DNA of 64,000 nt from Gyrodactylus bullatarudis (GCA_012064415.1 SSNU01000098.1:140115-204114); one strand, 5' to 3'; shown: positions 1-11,957, numbered from the stretch's first letter. Notes: a model not told the origin generated them from the sequence alone. Numbers and translations: made by a program.

Positions 1-191
1 TATTTGTCTAGAAACCATCTTTTAAGATTTTCAAGCTGGATTTTTTCAATGTTGAAGTGGCTTAGTAACATGAAGTATGATGTCATCATGTGTATAATTT
101 TTTCAGCTTTCTTTTGGTTAAAAATCATTGAAATATCAAAAATTTTAAGAGAGATATTATCATTTGAAGGATATGTGATAGTAATAACCCA

Positions 192-209
192 TGGGACTTT
201 AAGGGTTAA
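192..209 (-). mobile_element. piggyBac-type element terminus (solo)
   Basis: The sequence gggactttaagggTTAA has the form of a piggyBac-type terminal inverted repeat (CCC... next to a TTAA target site) read from its outer edge. Similar ends occur at 11941-11957 and 16146-16162. The partner end was not found, so this is a decayed or solo end. Confidence 0.4.
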
Positions 210-734
210 ATAGGCCTGAAAATAATTCTACACCTGAAAAATCCCTTAACAGCAGTTCTCTTTATTTCTTTAAATGAGCAAAAGTTTGGGTTTTCAAATC
301 CAGATATCTTAGTCGGTCAGTAAATCTTTAATTGGTAGAGACAAAATCTAGGATTTCCTTAGTACCAAGAATTGATTTCTGCCAATCAAATCAAATAGAT
401 TTTCTTATTATTAAATAGCATTGCAAATTGCTTTGGAATTCCTGACAAAATAAATTAATTTGAATTTAACGGCAAGGAATAAATACTTGAATGGTTTAAT
501 AGATATTAAATTTGGAATATATTTTAATGATCACGTTTTTTGTCTTATTCTGAATGCTAATCAATAATAATCAATATTTTGTTGCTTTTACTAAAGAAAT
601 ATTCTACAGAATATCTCTATGGGATCAATACAGAGAATGTGTGAAAATTTTCATGAAAAACCACCTATCTATAAGTTAATAGGTAGAAAACTATTAAGAT
701 AAAAGCCTACCATAAGATTGATATGCTTATTTAT

Positions 735-1436
735 TATAAAGCTAGTTAATATGAAGATGGGAATTTATGATTTTTACAAACTTATGAATTTTTTCCTCAG
801 GAAATCGAATTTGATCAAGATTTTTTGGAATCTAGATCGTAGGTTCCACTTTCAGGATCTGAAGAAAAAATATTTGAAAAAAATCAAATTTTAAGAAAGT
901 TATGGCACATTTCAAATGTAGCGATGGCCTGAATTCCCATTTTTTGAACTTTGAGTTGATAATTTTTGTTGATTTAAAAGTGAGAAAGATCAAAACTTGA
1001 TTTTTATGATCACGATTAGTCAAAGAAACCGATTATTACCATGAAAATTTCAATGGACTCGCTAAATTCCAGGGATCTTGAATCATCAAAATTTCATCGA
1101 TTTTCAAGTAGTGAAAATGTTCAAAAAATCAAAATTCGATTTTCACAAGAAGATGGGCGGATTCTCAAAATCTGAATCAGAAAATTTGATTTCTTTGACT
1201 AATCGTGATCCTAAAAATCAATTTTTGATCTTTCTCACTTTTAAATCAACAAAAATTATCAACTCAAAGTTCAAAAAATGGGAATTCAGGCCATCGCTAG
1301 ATTTGAAATTTTTTTTCTTCAGATCCTGAAAGTGGAACCTACGATCTAGATTCCAAAAAATCTTGATCAAATTCGATTTCTTGATGAAAAATTCATAATT
1401 TTGTAAAAATCATAAATTCCCATCTTGATATTACTA
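735..1436. mobile_element. Fold-back element, AAGCTAGTTAAYATGAAG family
   Basis: A long imperfect inverted repeat. The left arm (about 735-1020) reads out in reverse at about 1190-1436; for example the block at 785-845 (ending tttcaggatct) is mirrored at 1320-1380 (starting agatcctgaaa). The outer terminus, gctagttaatatgaagat, is shared with many other elements in this window. The short ORFs inside are the arms read in either direction and do not look like a protein. It is probably a non-autonomous fold-back transposon. Confidence 0.75.
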
Positions 1437-2103
1437 AGGTGTAGATTCTAATTACATTCATGTACATTCATACACTTGCTTCTTGTCTTTTCGATTTTTG
1501 AATTATTGTTTCAATTATTCTACGATAACTTTTGAAATAATTAAATTGGCCAGAGTTATGTAACAAGAACTAGTTAATGAAAATTTACTATTTTGCGAAA
1601 AGAATAAAGAATTTTTGAATCTTAAAATGCGGCTGAATTTCGACGTTTACCCTCTTCGAATTCGAATATTTTATTGATTTAAAAATTGAATTTGGAAATA
1701 CATGTAATTTCCGAAAAACTCAAAAATTTATAAAAAAAGTTAATATTCTAAATCTTATTATTCCCAATGTGATGTTAAAATTCTGATTTTTCGGAAATTT
1801 TATGGCCAAATACAATTTTTTTATTTTAATAGCTTATAATATTATGATAATGTAAATACAGTAATAGTAGTAATGTAGTAATAAGTAGGACAGTAAGTTA
1901 AGAAAATTTTGAGTTTTTCTGGCAAGATCCACCAATGGAAATTGGAAATTTTATCTAAAATAATTTTTAATATCAAGTGTAGGCTCGTGTTTGCAAAAAT
2001 TGGAAATTTTTTGTTTTATTAGGTTGTGCAATAAATAATAGGGCTTCAACTTCACCAAAAATTTCTTTCTTCAAAACTAATAAAAATGTTTTAGAGTATT
2101 CAG

Positions 2104-2204
2104 GTGAAATTCGGATTAGATTGGATAAAAATATCCGAGATTCAGTAGAATCATATCTCTCCAGGACAATGAGAGAAATTTTTTTCCGCCGGAGATCTTC
2201 ATAG
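2104..2204 (+). CDS. Candidate terminal exon, unknown protein
   Basis: An AG acceptor at 2102-2103 is followed by an open reading frame of 32 codons with a charged composition (IRIRLDKNIRDSVESYLS, then MREIFFRRRSS) ending in TAG. It looks more like coding sequence than its AT-rich surroundings. No upstream exon or polyadenylation signal was identified and no family is recognised. Confidence 0.2.
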
Positions 2205-3177
2205 TGTAAGTCATTTCCCTAGCATTTTTGGCAAAAGCTTCAATACAAAATAATGCTCAGAATTTGTAGTTCCATCAGAAAGGTTGGTACTAATATGAGG
2301 TTAAAAATTTCACCCTAACCTAATGGCCACACTTTGCTATTAGATTAAAGATATTTTGTTAATACATACATTTTGTATTAATATTATTAATATATGTTAT
2401 AATTCTTAACATTGTGAAATTAAAAAATATTTGGTATAAGATTTTTTAAATAATTTTTTTTATTTTAAAGAACAATCTGTTCTTTTAATGAATTCAAAAA
2501 CATTTACTTCTCTAACTTTTGATGAAACCTATTGATTTTTTTGTAGATAGTAAATTCTCAACCTCATATCATCTAATTTCATGTAATTTTAAATTTGAAA
2601 TATCAAGTTACACGTGATTAACCTCTCACTATAATGAAAGGCTTCTAAATTTGATCTACTGTTTGAAATCTTTGAATAACATTACTCCTTGAAATAAAAA
2701 CAATAAGCGTTAGAGGGGAAACTTGATTTTTTAATGTCAATTAAATTAAAAATATAGCATTCGATAAGAGAGAATATACACTGTATATTATACAGAATGA
2801 AATATCCTTGTAGAAAAAAAAGTGAAGAGTAGAATTTTTTCTTTAGAGATTTAGTTCCAATAGCTCAAATCATATACAAAATGAGACAAAGTCTTATCAG
2901 GAATTATGCATTGTTTAAATTATTTTTATAGACAATGCAGAGTGATATATATACTGGCTCTACTTTTGTCGCCCGGACATGATTTAAACAAGAAGTTGAA
3001 AAAAAACAAATGTACTCAATCATAATTACAAAAGGACTGAAGGCTTTGGAGACACCCAGCAATGAGATGAAAGCAAGATAGAAAGATTCTGTATTAGAAA
3101 CAAAGGAAAAAGTCAAAGTATCGAAATGAACCTATGAAAGGGCTTAAACTAATTAATTGTAATCTATATAAGTAAGC

Positions 3178-3872
3178 TATTCTCGATGAATTTGGGAATT
3201 CATGAATTGTATAAAAATCTCATTTTTTCATCAAGGTATCGAAATTTTTTCGCAACTGATTCAAAATGCACATTTTTACTGATTTGAGAAAAAAAATTTG
3301 AAAAAAAGTTTTTTTTGGAAAATTTTAGAGACATTTTAAAATTCGAGATGGCTCAATATTTTAATTTTTTTAAACTTTTGTTGATTTCAAGGTCTGAGAG
3401 GAATCAAAAGTTATTTTTCAGGATCATCATTAGACAAAGAAAATATCTACTCTTATTCATTTTTTGAAATAACCCGTCATTTTGAACTGATCTTGGATCA
3501 CCCTGGTTTCCAAGCAGTAAAAATGAACGAAAAATAAGAAGTAGACTTTCGCACGTAAATTAGGTGTTTTTTTACAAAAAATGAATGAGAGTAAATATTT
3601 TCTTTGTCTAATGATGATCCTGAAAAATAACGTTTGATTCCTCTCAGACCTTGAAATCAACAAAAATTTTCAAGTCATGGTTTAGAAAAATTCAAAAATC
3701 GAGCCATCTCGAAAATGTCTCTAAAGTTTTCCAAAATTTTTTTCTCAAATCAATGAAAGTGTGCATTTTTAATCAATTACCAAAAAATCTTTCAAAAATT
3801 TCGATACCTTGATGAAAAAATGAGATTTTTGTAAAAAATCATGAAGTCCCAAATTTATGGAGAATAGTAGTA
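3178..3872. mobile_element. Fold-back element with arms of about 300 bp
   Basis: The left arm begins with ctattctcgatgaatttggg and is mirrored at the right end by the sequence ending cccaaatttatggagaatag. The inner block ggtctgagaggaatcaaa (about 3393) is mirrored near 3645. It lies downstream of the minus-strand exon ending at 3991 and may occupy an intron of that gene. Confidence 0.7.
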
Positions 3873-3990
3873 ATTAAAAACTAAAAGTTGATTTTGTGAG
3901 CCTATGGACGTCTAAACCAAACCAATTTTAATGAAATTTTAACCAATCATAGATTACCCTGAGGACAATGTAACAAAAAGTTGGACATAC

Positions 3991-4778
3991 ATCTTGTAAT
4001 ATTCTATTTGCCAATTGCACATTTGCAATGGAATCTTTCACTTTTTCAGAAGGGTTTTCAATCATGTCAACAAGTTGATTAAACTGCTTTTGCACTTCCA
4101 AGGCTTTCTCATCTAGTTGATAGACCTCATTGGATAGATCCAGTTTATCAATGTCCCATTCTTGATAAGAAATAAAGAGATTAATTCGTTACTATTCGTT
4201 TCTATTTTTTATAGAAAGCATTTAAAAATTTGTATCAAAAAATCGAATTTATCTTATTTATGCATCTTTACAAACTATTATACTATTAATTTAACAATTA
4301 GACTTGCGAGATGATTCAAAAACGTTTTGCTAGAGTTTCAAGCTCCAAATACCTGAATACGAGCCTGTAAAATCTAGTTGAATGAAATAGCGTTTTCTTC
4401 CTATGAATCTCTTAGCTATAGTTTACCAGGTTTTGAATAACATTATTCACGTATTATTATTTAGATAAAATAAAAATGAATTTACAAAACACTGCAACAT
4501 GACTTTTATGTACATGAATATCTAAAAAACAATTTTTCATTGATTTAGACTCTACATCCTTACAAATGCAGGTCAGCTTTCATACTACAATACTTTATAA
4601 TATTAACATATAATGCATAAACATGTAGAAAAATGAAAAAAACCTACCAGTTCCTTTTATTGATGTCCGATAAGTGAGGGAATTTTTATTTAAAATATCG
4701 GAATCCATATTCTCGACACTTTGGTTTATTGTACGATTGATACTAGGCTCTGAGCCATGAATTCTCCTCTTTACTCGT
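3991..4778 (-). CDS. Unknown protein, two internal exons (partial)
   Basis: Two exons join in phase on the minus strand: 4778-4648 and 4160-3991, with acceptor and donor dinucleotides and a 487-nt intron. The first encodes a basic, Ser/Asn-rich stretch (VKRRIHGSEPSINRTINQ...). The second encodes an acidic heptad-like helix (DLSNEVYQLDEKALEVQKQF... then LANRILQD) that suggests a coiled coil. Exon phases (2 to 1, 1 to 0) are consistent. The gene is open at both ends: the next 5' exon is above 4790, and the 3' side runs into the fold-back element at 3178-3872. A possible last exon starts after the acceptor near 3096 (NLSILLSSHCWVSPKPSV..., then TAA), but this is weak. No family recognised. Confidence 0.5.
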
Positions 4779-4927
4779 CTGTAAGGAATAATAATAACAT
4801 TTGATTACAGTCAAATAAGGTTGAGAAGATTGAGATCAAAATTTATATTTTTTAATCTCATATTAAGTGTACAATGTGTATTTGAATAAAGCAATACTTC
4901 CATCATTTCAAAAACTCCACGTCGGAG

Positions 4928-5020
4928 AACTAATAGATGTGAAGATGAGAATTTACTATTTTTACAAAAAAACTCAAATCGAATTTTATCGAATTTGATA
5001 GAAATTGTCTTTTCACACCT
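4928..5020 (+). mobile_element. Fold-back family left end (truncated)
   Basis: Starts gtgaagatgagaatttacta followed by ttttacaaaaa, the shared terminus of the fold-back family. No matching right arm was found nearby. Confidence 0.45.
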
Positions 5021-5238
5021 AGATTTTAGAAATCAGACAGGCCTCAAAACGTTGAAGAAACGAGTTCAAATTCAGGCTATCTGTTTTCTTGAGTTGACTA
5101 TTATTTGACTCTCTTATGGAATTGACACTTTCTTGTCAATTTTTTAAATATAGGCGTGAGAAGAAAATTCATATCAAGTTAGATTTCAATGACTTATATG
5201 ACCTATAGCAAAATTAAATTGCATGAATCTAATTTTAA

Positions 5239-5522
5239 ATGCAAAATCTTTTTTATAAAGGGAGAGGATTATTTTTAAAAAATGGATTAAAAAAAATAAT
5301 TCAGGAATCTATTGACAGGAAAATTGAAAAAATTAATCAAATTTGTGAGCTAAAAATTGCTTACTTTTTATCCCTACAGTTTTTGTTGGAGGGAAGGAAA
5401 GAATTACTCGTAGGCAATTTAAAAAATTAATTCTCATGTTTTTTTTCAGCATTCGGGACACAGTGCTTTCTTCTTTAGTTCAAATCAAGAGAATAAAATC
5501 GATAAAAAGAAACGAATTCAAG
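5239..5522 (+). CDS. Two-exon candidate gene, unknown protein
   Basis: ATG at 5239 opens 57 codons (rich in Lys/Ile: GLFLKNGLKKIIQESIDRKI...) to a GT donor at 5410. A 40-nt intron ends in a T-rich tract and CAG at 5449. The second exon (5450-5522) starts HSGHSAFFFSSNQENKIDKK and ends at a GTAGG donor, so at least one more exon should follow. The intron length matches those of the solid genes in this window. Downstream the locus meets the TATA module at 5634 and then a piggyBac insertion. No family recognised; this could be chance. Confidence 0.3.
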
Positions 5523-5633
5523 GTAGGATTTTTGCAAACAATTTAAAAAATCGGTAAAAGAAAACAAAATGGCAGATCCAAATATTATGATCATTGATAC
5601 AAGCCATCAACCCTTACTCTTTCCTTGAAAGAA

Positions 5634-5846
5634 CCAATCAGAGGATTTCGTTTTTTCATAAATTTTGCTATATATATCTAGCCGGTATAATAGCCTGATG
5701 AGAACCGGTGAAATACAAGCTTTATAACTAAATATTCACTCGTCTTCTAAATCCTCTTAATGAATAGTTCATTAGAATCAGAAAATATTTTCGAAGAAGC
5801 TCGGCAATACTGCCCTAACAATCAAAACTATTTGAGTAATTTGTGA
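5634..5846 (+). promoter_or_regulatory. CCAAT/TATA promoter module plus short ORF, copy 1
   Basis: CCAATCAGAGG at 5634, TATATATA at about 5670 and a leader starting ctgatgagaaccggtgaaat at 5696 precede a 28-codon ORF (ATG 5760, stop 5844-5846; MNSSLESENIFEEARQYC...). The same order of elements recurs on minus at about 11570-11680 and 53338-53440. The ORF peptide ENIFEEARQ resembles ENIFEEIRQ of the 53338 copy. A piggyBac element is inserted 40 bp downstream of the stop. Promoter function is inferred from motif order and spacing. Confidence 0.4.
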
Positions 5847-5888
5847 ATTTTAATTAGTTTTTTTTGTTAGAAATAATTTCTGTATTAA

Positions 5889-7607
5889 CCCTGTATTAAT
5901 CGCATTTTCTGTAAATGGGGGTTTTTGGAACCCCTTGTTGAAAAAATACCAAAAATCGAGTTAAATAGTGATTTATTTGGAACATTGGAAGCACAAGTTA
6001 ATACAATGCTCATTACAGATATTTTTTCCACAAATTTGACAACACTGTTTCATTTTTGAATCTTTTTTTCTATCACAATAGTTGCATCTAGCTCTTTTAC
6101 CAGACTTTGGACCATATTTAATTCTATCTTCAGGAGCTTCTCGTTTCCTGTAGTCGATCAAACTTTTACAAATTTCATATATAAAGTCTCTTCTAGTTAT
6201 GGTGAAAGCTGGATTCTTTTGTCCATATTTCAAAAGTGTAATTCTATCACAAAAAATATAATCTGCCTGGTTTTTTGCTATTTTCTTGTCCTGAAAACTG
6301 ACAGGTAAAAACTTTCGATTTGCCCTGACTGTTCCAACCACACTTGTTTTCTTTTCAAGAAGGTATTGAGCTATTTCCATGGAGATAAAAAAATTATCCA
6401 TAGTTATTGTACGACCTTTGTTCAGATAAGGTAAAGAAAGTTCTTTCACCACTCTAGTACCTTGGTTCTTATCTTGAACATTATTGACTTTGCCAAGATA
6501 AACCTGAGCGTTCACCAAGTAGTATGTCTTTGAATCAGCTAACACCCAAATCTTGATTCCATATTTCCCTGGCTTAGTAGGAATGAAAACTTTCATCGGG
6601 CAACGTCCTCTGAAGCTAATAAGTTGCTCGTCTACTGTAAGGTATTCACTTGGAGTGTAACTAGTTTTGGAATTATTGACGAAGCTTTCAAAAAAAAGAC
6701 GAATAGGAGCCAAACGATCTCTATCAGGTCCTCTTTGACGCGTCGCTTTGTTGTCAAATCTTATAATTTGTTTTATAAAATTGAAACGACTCAAAGACAT
6801 TGAATTAATAACCAATTGATTTCCAAAGTTTTCTGACCAGAGCATTTCAAGATTCATTCCTTTCTGCTTAGTGAGTCCAAATAAAATACAGATACCTGTC
6901 CATCGTTTGAGTTTTTGAAGATTGAATGACGATCTATTCTTTGTATTTATCGGTAAATTTTACTATCGATAAAAGCATATCATCAGTCACTAGTAATTTG
7001 AAGAATTCAATTGGTTGAAATAAGTTGTCACAATTCTTTGTAGGACCAGCCTTGAAATCGCATATGTTGTTGGCGAGGGTTCTTCTTGGCGCTGGTCTTG
7101 TAGTTGTGTACACAAACAGACCGTCTTTAGAAGTAATTGTATTTGGAGGAAAGACATCTGGAATTTCTACAATTGATTCATCTAATTCTTCATCCTCATC
7201 TGAAAATACGTGATCACTCTCGTCTGAGCTTGAGTTGTCACTTCCCAATAGCTCTTGATCTCGTGAGTAAAGATTCAGCTCACGTGCTATGTCACTGATA
7301 TTCATTGCAAATGAAAATATACCAAAAACTAATAGGATTCATGATCCTAAACGAGTTTTCAATTGGCTAAAGATAAGGAAACACACAAAGGGTTCTTGAG
7401 ACCCCCATATGTTTTTCATGAAACTTTTTCTTATTTCAACTGTTTACTCAAGCTGATAAGGCTAACTATCAAAAAACTTGTTTATTTTGTTAGAAAAATA
7501 GTTAAGTTATTAGAAAGTTGTTTCACCCATCTAAAGAAAATAATAACAATAAAAAATTAGTTTGAAAATCAAAAAGGCTTCTCGAACCCCCAAATATCGT
7601 TCTAGGG
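5889..7607 (-). mobile_element. piggyBac element with TTAA target duplication
   Basis: The element is bounded by TTAA at 5885-5888 and TTAA at 7608-7611. The ends are CCCTGTATT... on the left and ...CGTTCTAGGG on the right, that is, CCC-type termini. Subterminal sequences also mirror each other: gggggtttttggaacccc near 5918 against tcgaacccccaaatatcg near 7583. At about 1.7 kb it is compact for an autonomous piggyBac. It encodes the transposase pseudogene at 5973-7305. Confidence 0.85.
5973..7305 (-). pseudogene. piggyBac transposase with one frameshift
   Basis: The N-terminal part (7305 down to about 6945) is acidic and ends at KFTDKYKE followed by a stop. One frame over, reading continues through NRSSFNLQKLKRWTGICILF and then the 294-residue C-terminal part (6857-5973). 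That part has the family hallmarks: LSRFNFIKQIIRFDNK, a YTPSEYLTVDEQLISFRGR segment, GIKIWVLADSKTYYLVNAQV, ITMDNFF and a C-terminal Cys-rich zinc-binding tail (CNYCDRKK...CCQICGKNICNEHC). The ASP residues of the family's D-D-D core are visible in TVDEQ and TMDNFF. A single frameshift near 6945 separates the halves; otherwise the frame is open, so inactivation looks recent or may be a sequencing error. An intron is less likely because the coding frame resumes without a gap. Confidence 0.85.
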
Positions 7608-7611
7608 TTAA

Positions 7612-8013
7612 GAGTGTTTAAGCAAATAACAGAGTAAGGGACAGAGAGGTTTTCACTAACAAGAGTATATGAGGTACATACTAAAGGATCACGAATTTTT
7701 TATAGATTACTATCACTTTTAAGACTCTAATGTAAATCAAGATTAATAATTCAAATAGATTTTCTAAAAGCTTTTAAACGAACTATATTTATTTATTGTA
7801 TACAATTTTTCGGGTGACCTCTTTTTCGAATATTGGCTAATTCGATTATTGACATGATAAAATGATAAATCGGAGTCTTAGAAGTTTAAATCTTGATGAT
7901 GGTAGTCATGAATAATTTATGTTATGTACAATTTGTACAGTACAAAGGTATATGCGAATATACTCTTGTTAGTGAAAACCTCTCTGCCCCTTACTCTGTT
8001 ATTTGCTTAAACA
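7612..8013. repeat. Inverted repeat abutting the piggyBac right end
   Basis: gagtgtttaagcaaataaca at the left is mirrored by tgttatttgcttaaacacac at the right. The arms extend about 60-70 bp inward (aggttttcactaacaagagt mirrored by actcttgttagtgaaaacct) around a spacer of about 270 bp without coding capacity. It starts directly at the TTAA of the piggyBac element, so that element may have inserted into its left edge. Confidence 0.7.
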
Positions 8014-8551
8014 CACAATTAATAATTTAGCTAAAGGCCTCCGAACCAACCATTTTTACTCAAAAGTATAGAGTTTCAAGAATGCTGTATGATGAGTTGA
8101 AAAGATTTTTAGTAATTTCATCGAGTTTATACTAAGTGGTAGTTAAAAATATTGCATGCTTTATTACGTGACAGCAAAGGAAAAACCTATTGAATTCTCA
8201 AAATAAAACGACCTATTCGAAACATTGCGGGTTGAATAATATTGATAACTTTTATACTGTAATACAATTGTATAATAATAATTATTATTAGTATAGAAAG
8301 AGGAGATTCCATTCTCTATCAAAATCTGTTTTACAAAATATGTCAAATTATTTTGGTATTGTAGAATTTTGACAAGTTTATTTAATTTTATCCAATTAAT
8401 CAATACACAAATTTTATCAATATACAAACTGAAAGAGTTAGCCATTCATGAAGCTAAAATAAGGATTAATCTGTATTTTAAACAAAATATGGCTACATTC
8501 TCTTGAGATAATTCCATATTGATGGATCTAAAGTGTAATTTTTCGTGAGTT

Positions 8552-9065
8552 TTAACCCTTGCCCTGGAAGTGGGGTCAACCATACTTTGATTTGTAATAA
8601 CTTTGGATCCCAGAAGATGATAACTCATCAGGATTTTTTCAGTCTATTTTTATGTCAAAAAATTCTCGGAGATACTTCGTAAAATATACGAACAGGTATA
8701 TGGACCATCGAAAATTAAGTAGTGCAAGAATAAGTATAGACGAAATTTGTAAATGGATAGGCATCCTGTTATATTTTGGAGTTTCTAAGTAGAAAAATAT
8801 GGATCTCCAAGAGCTTTGGGAAGATGACTATGAATATTCTGCTGTCAAGAACTGCCTTTCATATTCAAGATTCGTAATCATCAAATGGTTCATTCGATTT
8901 GATGACAAAATCAATAGGATCGTTGGTTCAAATAGAGACAAATTGGCACATAAACCTTGGATTTTACCAGTTAAAGTATCCATGCTTTTTAAGACTACAT
9001 TTATGGCCAATCGGACAAGCCAGAGAGGAAAGTATCCTAGTATCTTATCCAAAGTAACGACATAA
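8552..9065 (+). pseudogene. Second piggyBac transposase fragment
   Basis: A TTAACCCTTGCC terminus lies at 8552. From about 8690 the frame reads NRYMDHRKLSS..., then KWIGILLYFGVSK, a TAG stop, then KNMDLQELWEDDYEYSAVKN and LSYSRFVIIKWFIRFDDKIN, ending at 9063. It matches the middle of the 5973-7305 transposase (MNLEMLWSENFGNQ..., SLSRFNFIKQIIRFDNK) but differs at many residues, so it is a separate, more decayed piggyBac lineage. The catalytic C-terminal half is missing, and the 3' side is followed by a fold-back fragment. Confidence 0.75.
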
Positions 9066-9229
9066 TAAAGCCAAATTCTTTTTTAGGTCTTCTTACCAGT
9101 TAACAGTGTTATTCTGAGGATTTTTTTAGGTTCATATTTTTATTACGTAATTAATTACACTGATACATACAAAAAGAAAGCAAGACCTCTTATAGAAAAA
9201 TATTCTGATAAAATAAGAATTGAGAAGAT

Positions 9230-9435
9230 TTCTGCTCTAAATTCATTTCTCAACTCAATGTTCAAAAAAAATGGGAATTTGGTGCTACTTTGGGATTTAA
9301 AAAATGCCATAATATCCTTTAAAATTTATTTTTTTTCTTCCAAAAAATCTTGATCTAATTTGAATTTTTGATGAAAAAAAAAATTGATAATTTTGTAAAA
9401 ATTCAAAATTCCTATTTTCATATTAACCGGGTGTC
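9230..9435. mobile_element. Fold-back family right end (fragment)
   Basis: Contains the inner block ttcttccaaaaaatcttgat near 9338 and ends with attttgtaaaaattcaaaat followed by tcctattttcatatta, the family terminus in reverse. The left arm is absent. Confidence 0.45.
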
Positions 9436-10044
9436 CATATTATTTAGTTTTTCTTCAGTTTTATTCAGAGAGTTTCATGACGTAATACAGAATGTTGTGT
9501 AAAATTGATTGAAAAAATCCAAATCGTGAATTTCCTCATCTGTCATAAAAAAATTTATCGTTTTGAGAATCAAGAAAACCAAGAGAAGTAATAATATTTT
9601 TGGATTGTGTCAAAAAGAAAAAATCAAAGAATTATGTAACATAAACTTTATTATCACGACACGAGAACACTAAATGTATCTCTTAATATTTTTATTCTAG
9701 CCTACATTATATGTGGTACATATATTAAGAGGAAATAAATCAATAACCGACCAATGAGGACGAAGAAATTTCAATCCAAAGTGAAAATAAAGCGCCTCAA
9801 CAATTTTTGTGTGTGACAAATGGGTATTCACAATCGTTCATGCTCTGTATTGTTTCTTATTCATTTTATAATGGCTTTAATTTCTCCTTTAAATGCATTG
9901 CGCCACAAGAAGAAAATGGCAATTTCATCAAGATTTACAACCAGCAGGATTTTAATGCTATCCCTGCTTTCAGTTTTTTTTCTTAGACAAAATATATTTA
10001 TTAAAGATGAATGAAAATTTTAAATAAAATAAAAACCTCTGTAG

Positions 10045-10760
10045 AAAATTTCAGTGCCGAGACAATTTCACAATTTTTATAAAAACCAAAATTTAGCTAT
10101 GAAGATACCAAGTTATTTGGACAAAAATATTACTCATGCAAGTTCACATTGTGGGCTTCAATTTAAACTTTATGAACGATGAACTAAGAAGAAAATTGAA
10201 TTTACTTGTAAATGAACATTATAATGATATACAATTGAAGGTTGTATACAAGACCACAAGTCTGTTCAAATTTCAACTTAAAGATAAGCTGAACGAATCG
10301 GAACAGTCAAATCTCATTTACTGCTTTCAGGCATCATATGGAGTTAGGTATATAGGATGAACACAGAGAAGGTTAGGGATAAGGATCAATGAACATCTGA
10401 GCAAGAATAGTTCATCAATTAAGAAACACATTGATAGGTGCGGTTGCGAGGCGAATGAAAGTAATATCAAGATAATTTGTAAGAATTCAAGCGATCAAAG
10501 TATGGACCTTAAAATCAGAGAGAAATTTTATATCATGAAGGAAGATCCAACAAAACAATTCATTAAAACAATTTTATTAAATATTGAACCAGGAATTGAG
10601 ACTGACGAGACCTGGCGAAATGTACATATTTTTTTCAATATAATTCTTTTGTTATAGTTTTAATTGATAAACTTTAATTGATCCAGAAACCTACTGGTAG
10701 AGTTATGAAGGTTCAAAAAAATTGGAAAATGGACATATATGTCCATTGGCACCGAAAGGG
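10045..10760. mobile_element. piggyBac-type small element carrying a Penelope insertion
   Basis: The outer parts match the complete 216-bp element at 25276-25491 in reverse: cagtgccgagacaatttcac and the tail ending atatatgtccattggcaccg then aaaggg next to TTAA at 10761-10764. The left TTAACCC is decayed. After the shared block gcttcaatttaaactt (10150-10165) this copy carries about 500 bp of extra sequence before the match resumes at tttaattgatccagaaacct. The extra part is the Penelope fragment at 10166-10660. Confidence 0.7.
10136..10612 (+). pseudogene. Penelope-like element GIY-YIG endonuclease fragment
   Basis: The frame reads LIYCFQASYGVRYIG, then a TGA, then TQRRLGIRINEHLSKN, KKHIDRCGC and continues to LNIEPGIETDET. 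This is the C-terminal GIY-YIG nuclease domain of Penelope-like retroelements: Y-C-F ... Y-I-G-x-T-x-R-x-L-x-x-R-x-x-E-H. The TGA sits where the domain normally has a residue between YIG and T, so the copy is dead. Only the 3' end is present (no reverse transcriptase), as expected for a 5'-truncated insertion, and it lies inside a piggyBac-type element. The first codons of the ORF belong to the host element; the Penelope part begins about 10166. Confidence 0.8.
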
Positions 10761-11569
10761 TTAAAGATCAAAATAATGTATCTGATTCATTCGGAATGGA
10801 GTGAAATTAAAATAGGAAAATAGAAAACTCGTAAATCTGTAAGAAATTCGTTAATCATCTGGTTAATGAAGATGAGAATAGAAAAGGATAATGGAATAAT
10901 CCAGTTTGGATCTTAAATGGGACATTGCTAATTTTAGATTAGTGAGATTTTCACAATCAACTAATTCGAATTTTGAGTAAATAGAACTAAAAGCAGACAA
11001 TAAGAAATTTATCTTTACGGAAATTGTAGCTACTTTGAGCTGTTGAATAAGATTTCGTGAATTTTTTTACTACGAATGCCTATCTACGTCGAAGCCCCGA
11101 GACAGAGATATGTGCATCATATGAGGGTTAATAGAATGCAAGAATCTATATTGGATCCTTTCTATTTTTAAGATATAGTTCAAAGAGTAGATAGAATCTA
11201 GGATAGAGGATTGCTCTTCAATGTAAAGAACATGTATTTCACAAAATTTAACTGGAATTATGATGGATGATAAGGAGTTTTTTGATTTTAACAATTTAGT
11301 TAGTCTCAAATTTAGTAAAATAGGAATCGGAAATATTGATGAAATTTTCAAATCAGACCATGCTGTTGAGAATTTAAGATCATAATAATATAAAATTCAT
11401 CAAATAAATAGAATTTAACATTGATAAACAGCTCGATTTTGAATTTTAATCTTGAGTAAATAAAATTGAAAAACAACGTATAAAATTATTATAATAACAC
11501 GGGTGGAGGTTGGGTCATGATGTTTTTTCCTAGTTATAAATTCTATCTGTATCAGTAGAATTATTCATC

Positions 11570-11680
11570 TCGTAGAGGATTTAGAAATAGAGTAAATATT
11601 GAGTAATAAAGCTTTTATTTCACCAGTTCTCATCAGACTTTTAGGCCGGCTTGTTATTTATACATAAAATGATGAAACAC
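11570..11680 (-). promoter_or_regulatory. TATA promoter module, copy 2 (minus)
   Basis: Read on minus: atccaatcagaagattt (near 11700), gtataaataac (11652-11662), then a leader with ctgatgagaactggtgaaat and aaagctttatta. This follows copy 1 at 5634 closely over about 150 bp. The following ATG (about 11565) opens only 12 codons (MNNSTDTDRIYN), so the gene part is dead or rewritten. Confidence 0.4.
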
Positions 11681-11940
11681 TAGAAATCTTCTGATTGGAT
11701 TAATGAGAATCTAAAGCATTCCTAAGGGAGAAGGGGAAGGGTTTGACTGAGCCCCTAATTTATCTAACCAATGGTTTGTGAATACACACTGATTACGAAT
11801 CTACAGTTGTTTTAATGCAATTATTTTTCGCTTAGGAGTTATCGATACAAAACTATGTTTGAAGCTTTAGCAGATAGAGTTCAGGCGATTGCAGACTCAT
11901 TACTATTGAGTAAAATGATATGTGATAGAAATAATCCAGT

Positions 11941-11957
11941 GGGACTTTCAGGGTTAA
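11941..11957 (-). mobile_element. piggyBac-type element terminus (solo)
   Basis: gggactttcagggTTAA, nearly identical to the end at 192-209. No partner end recognised. Confidence 0.35.
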
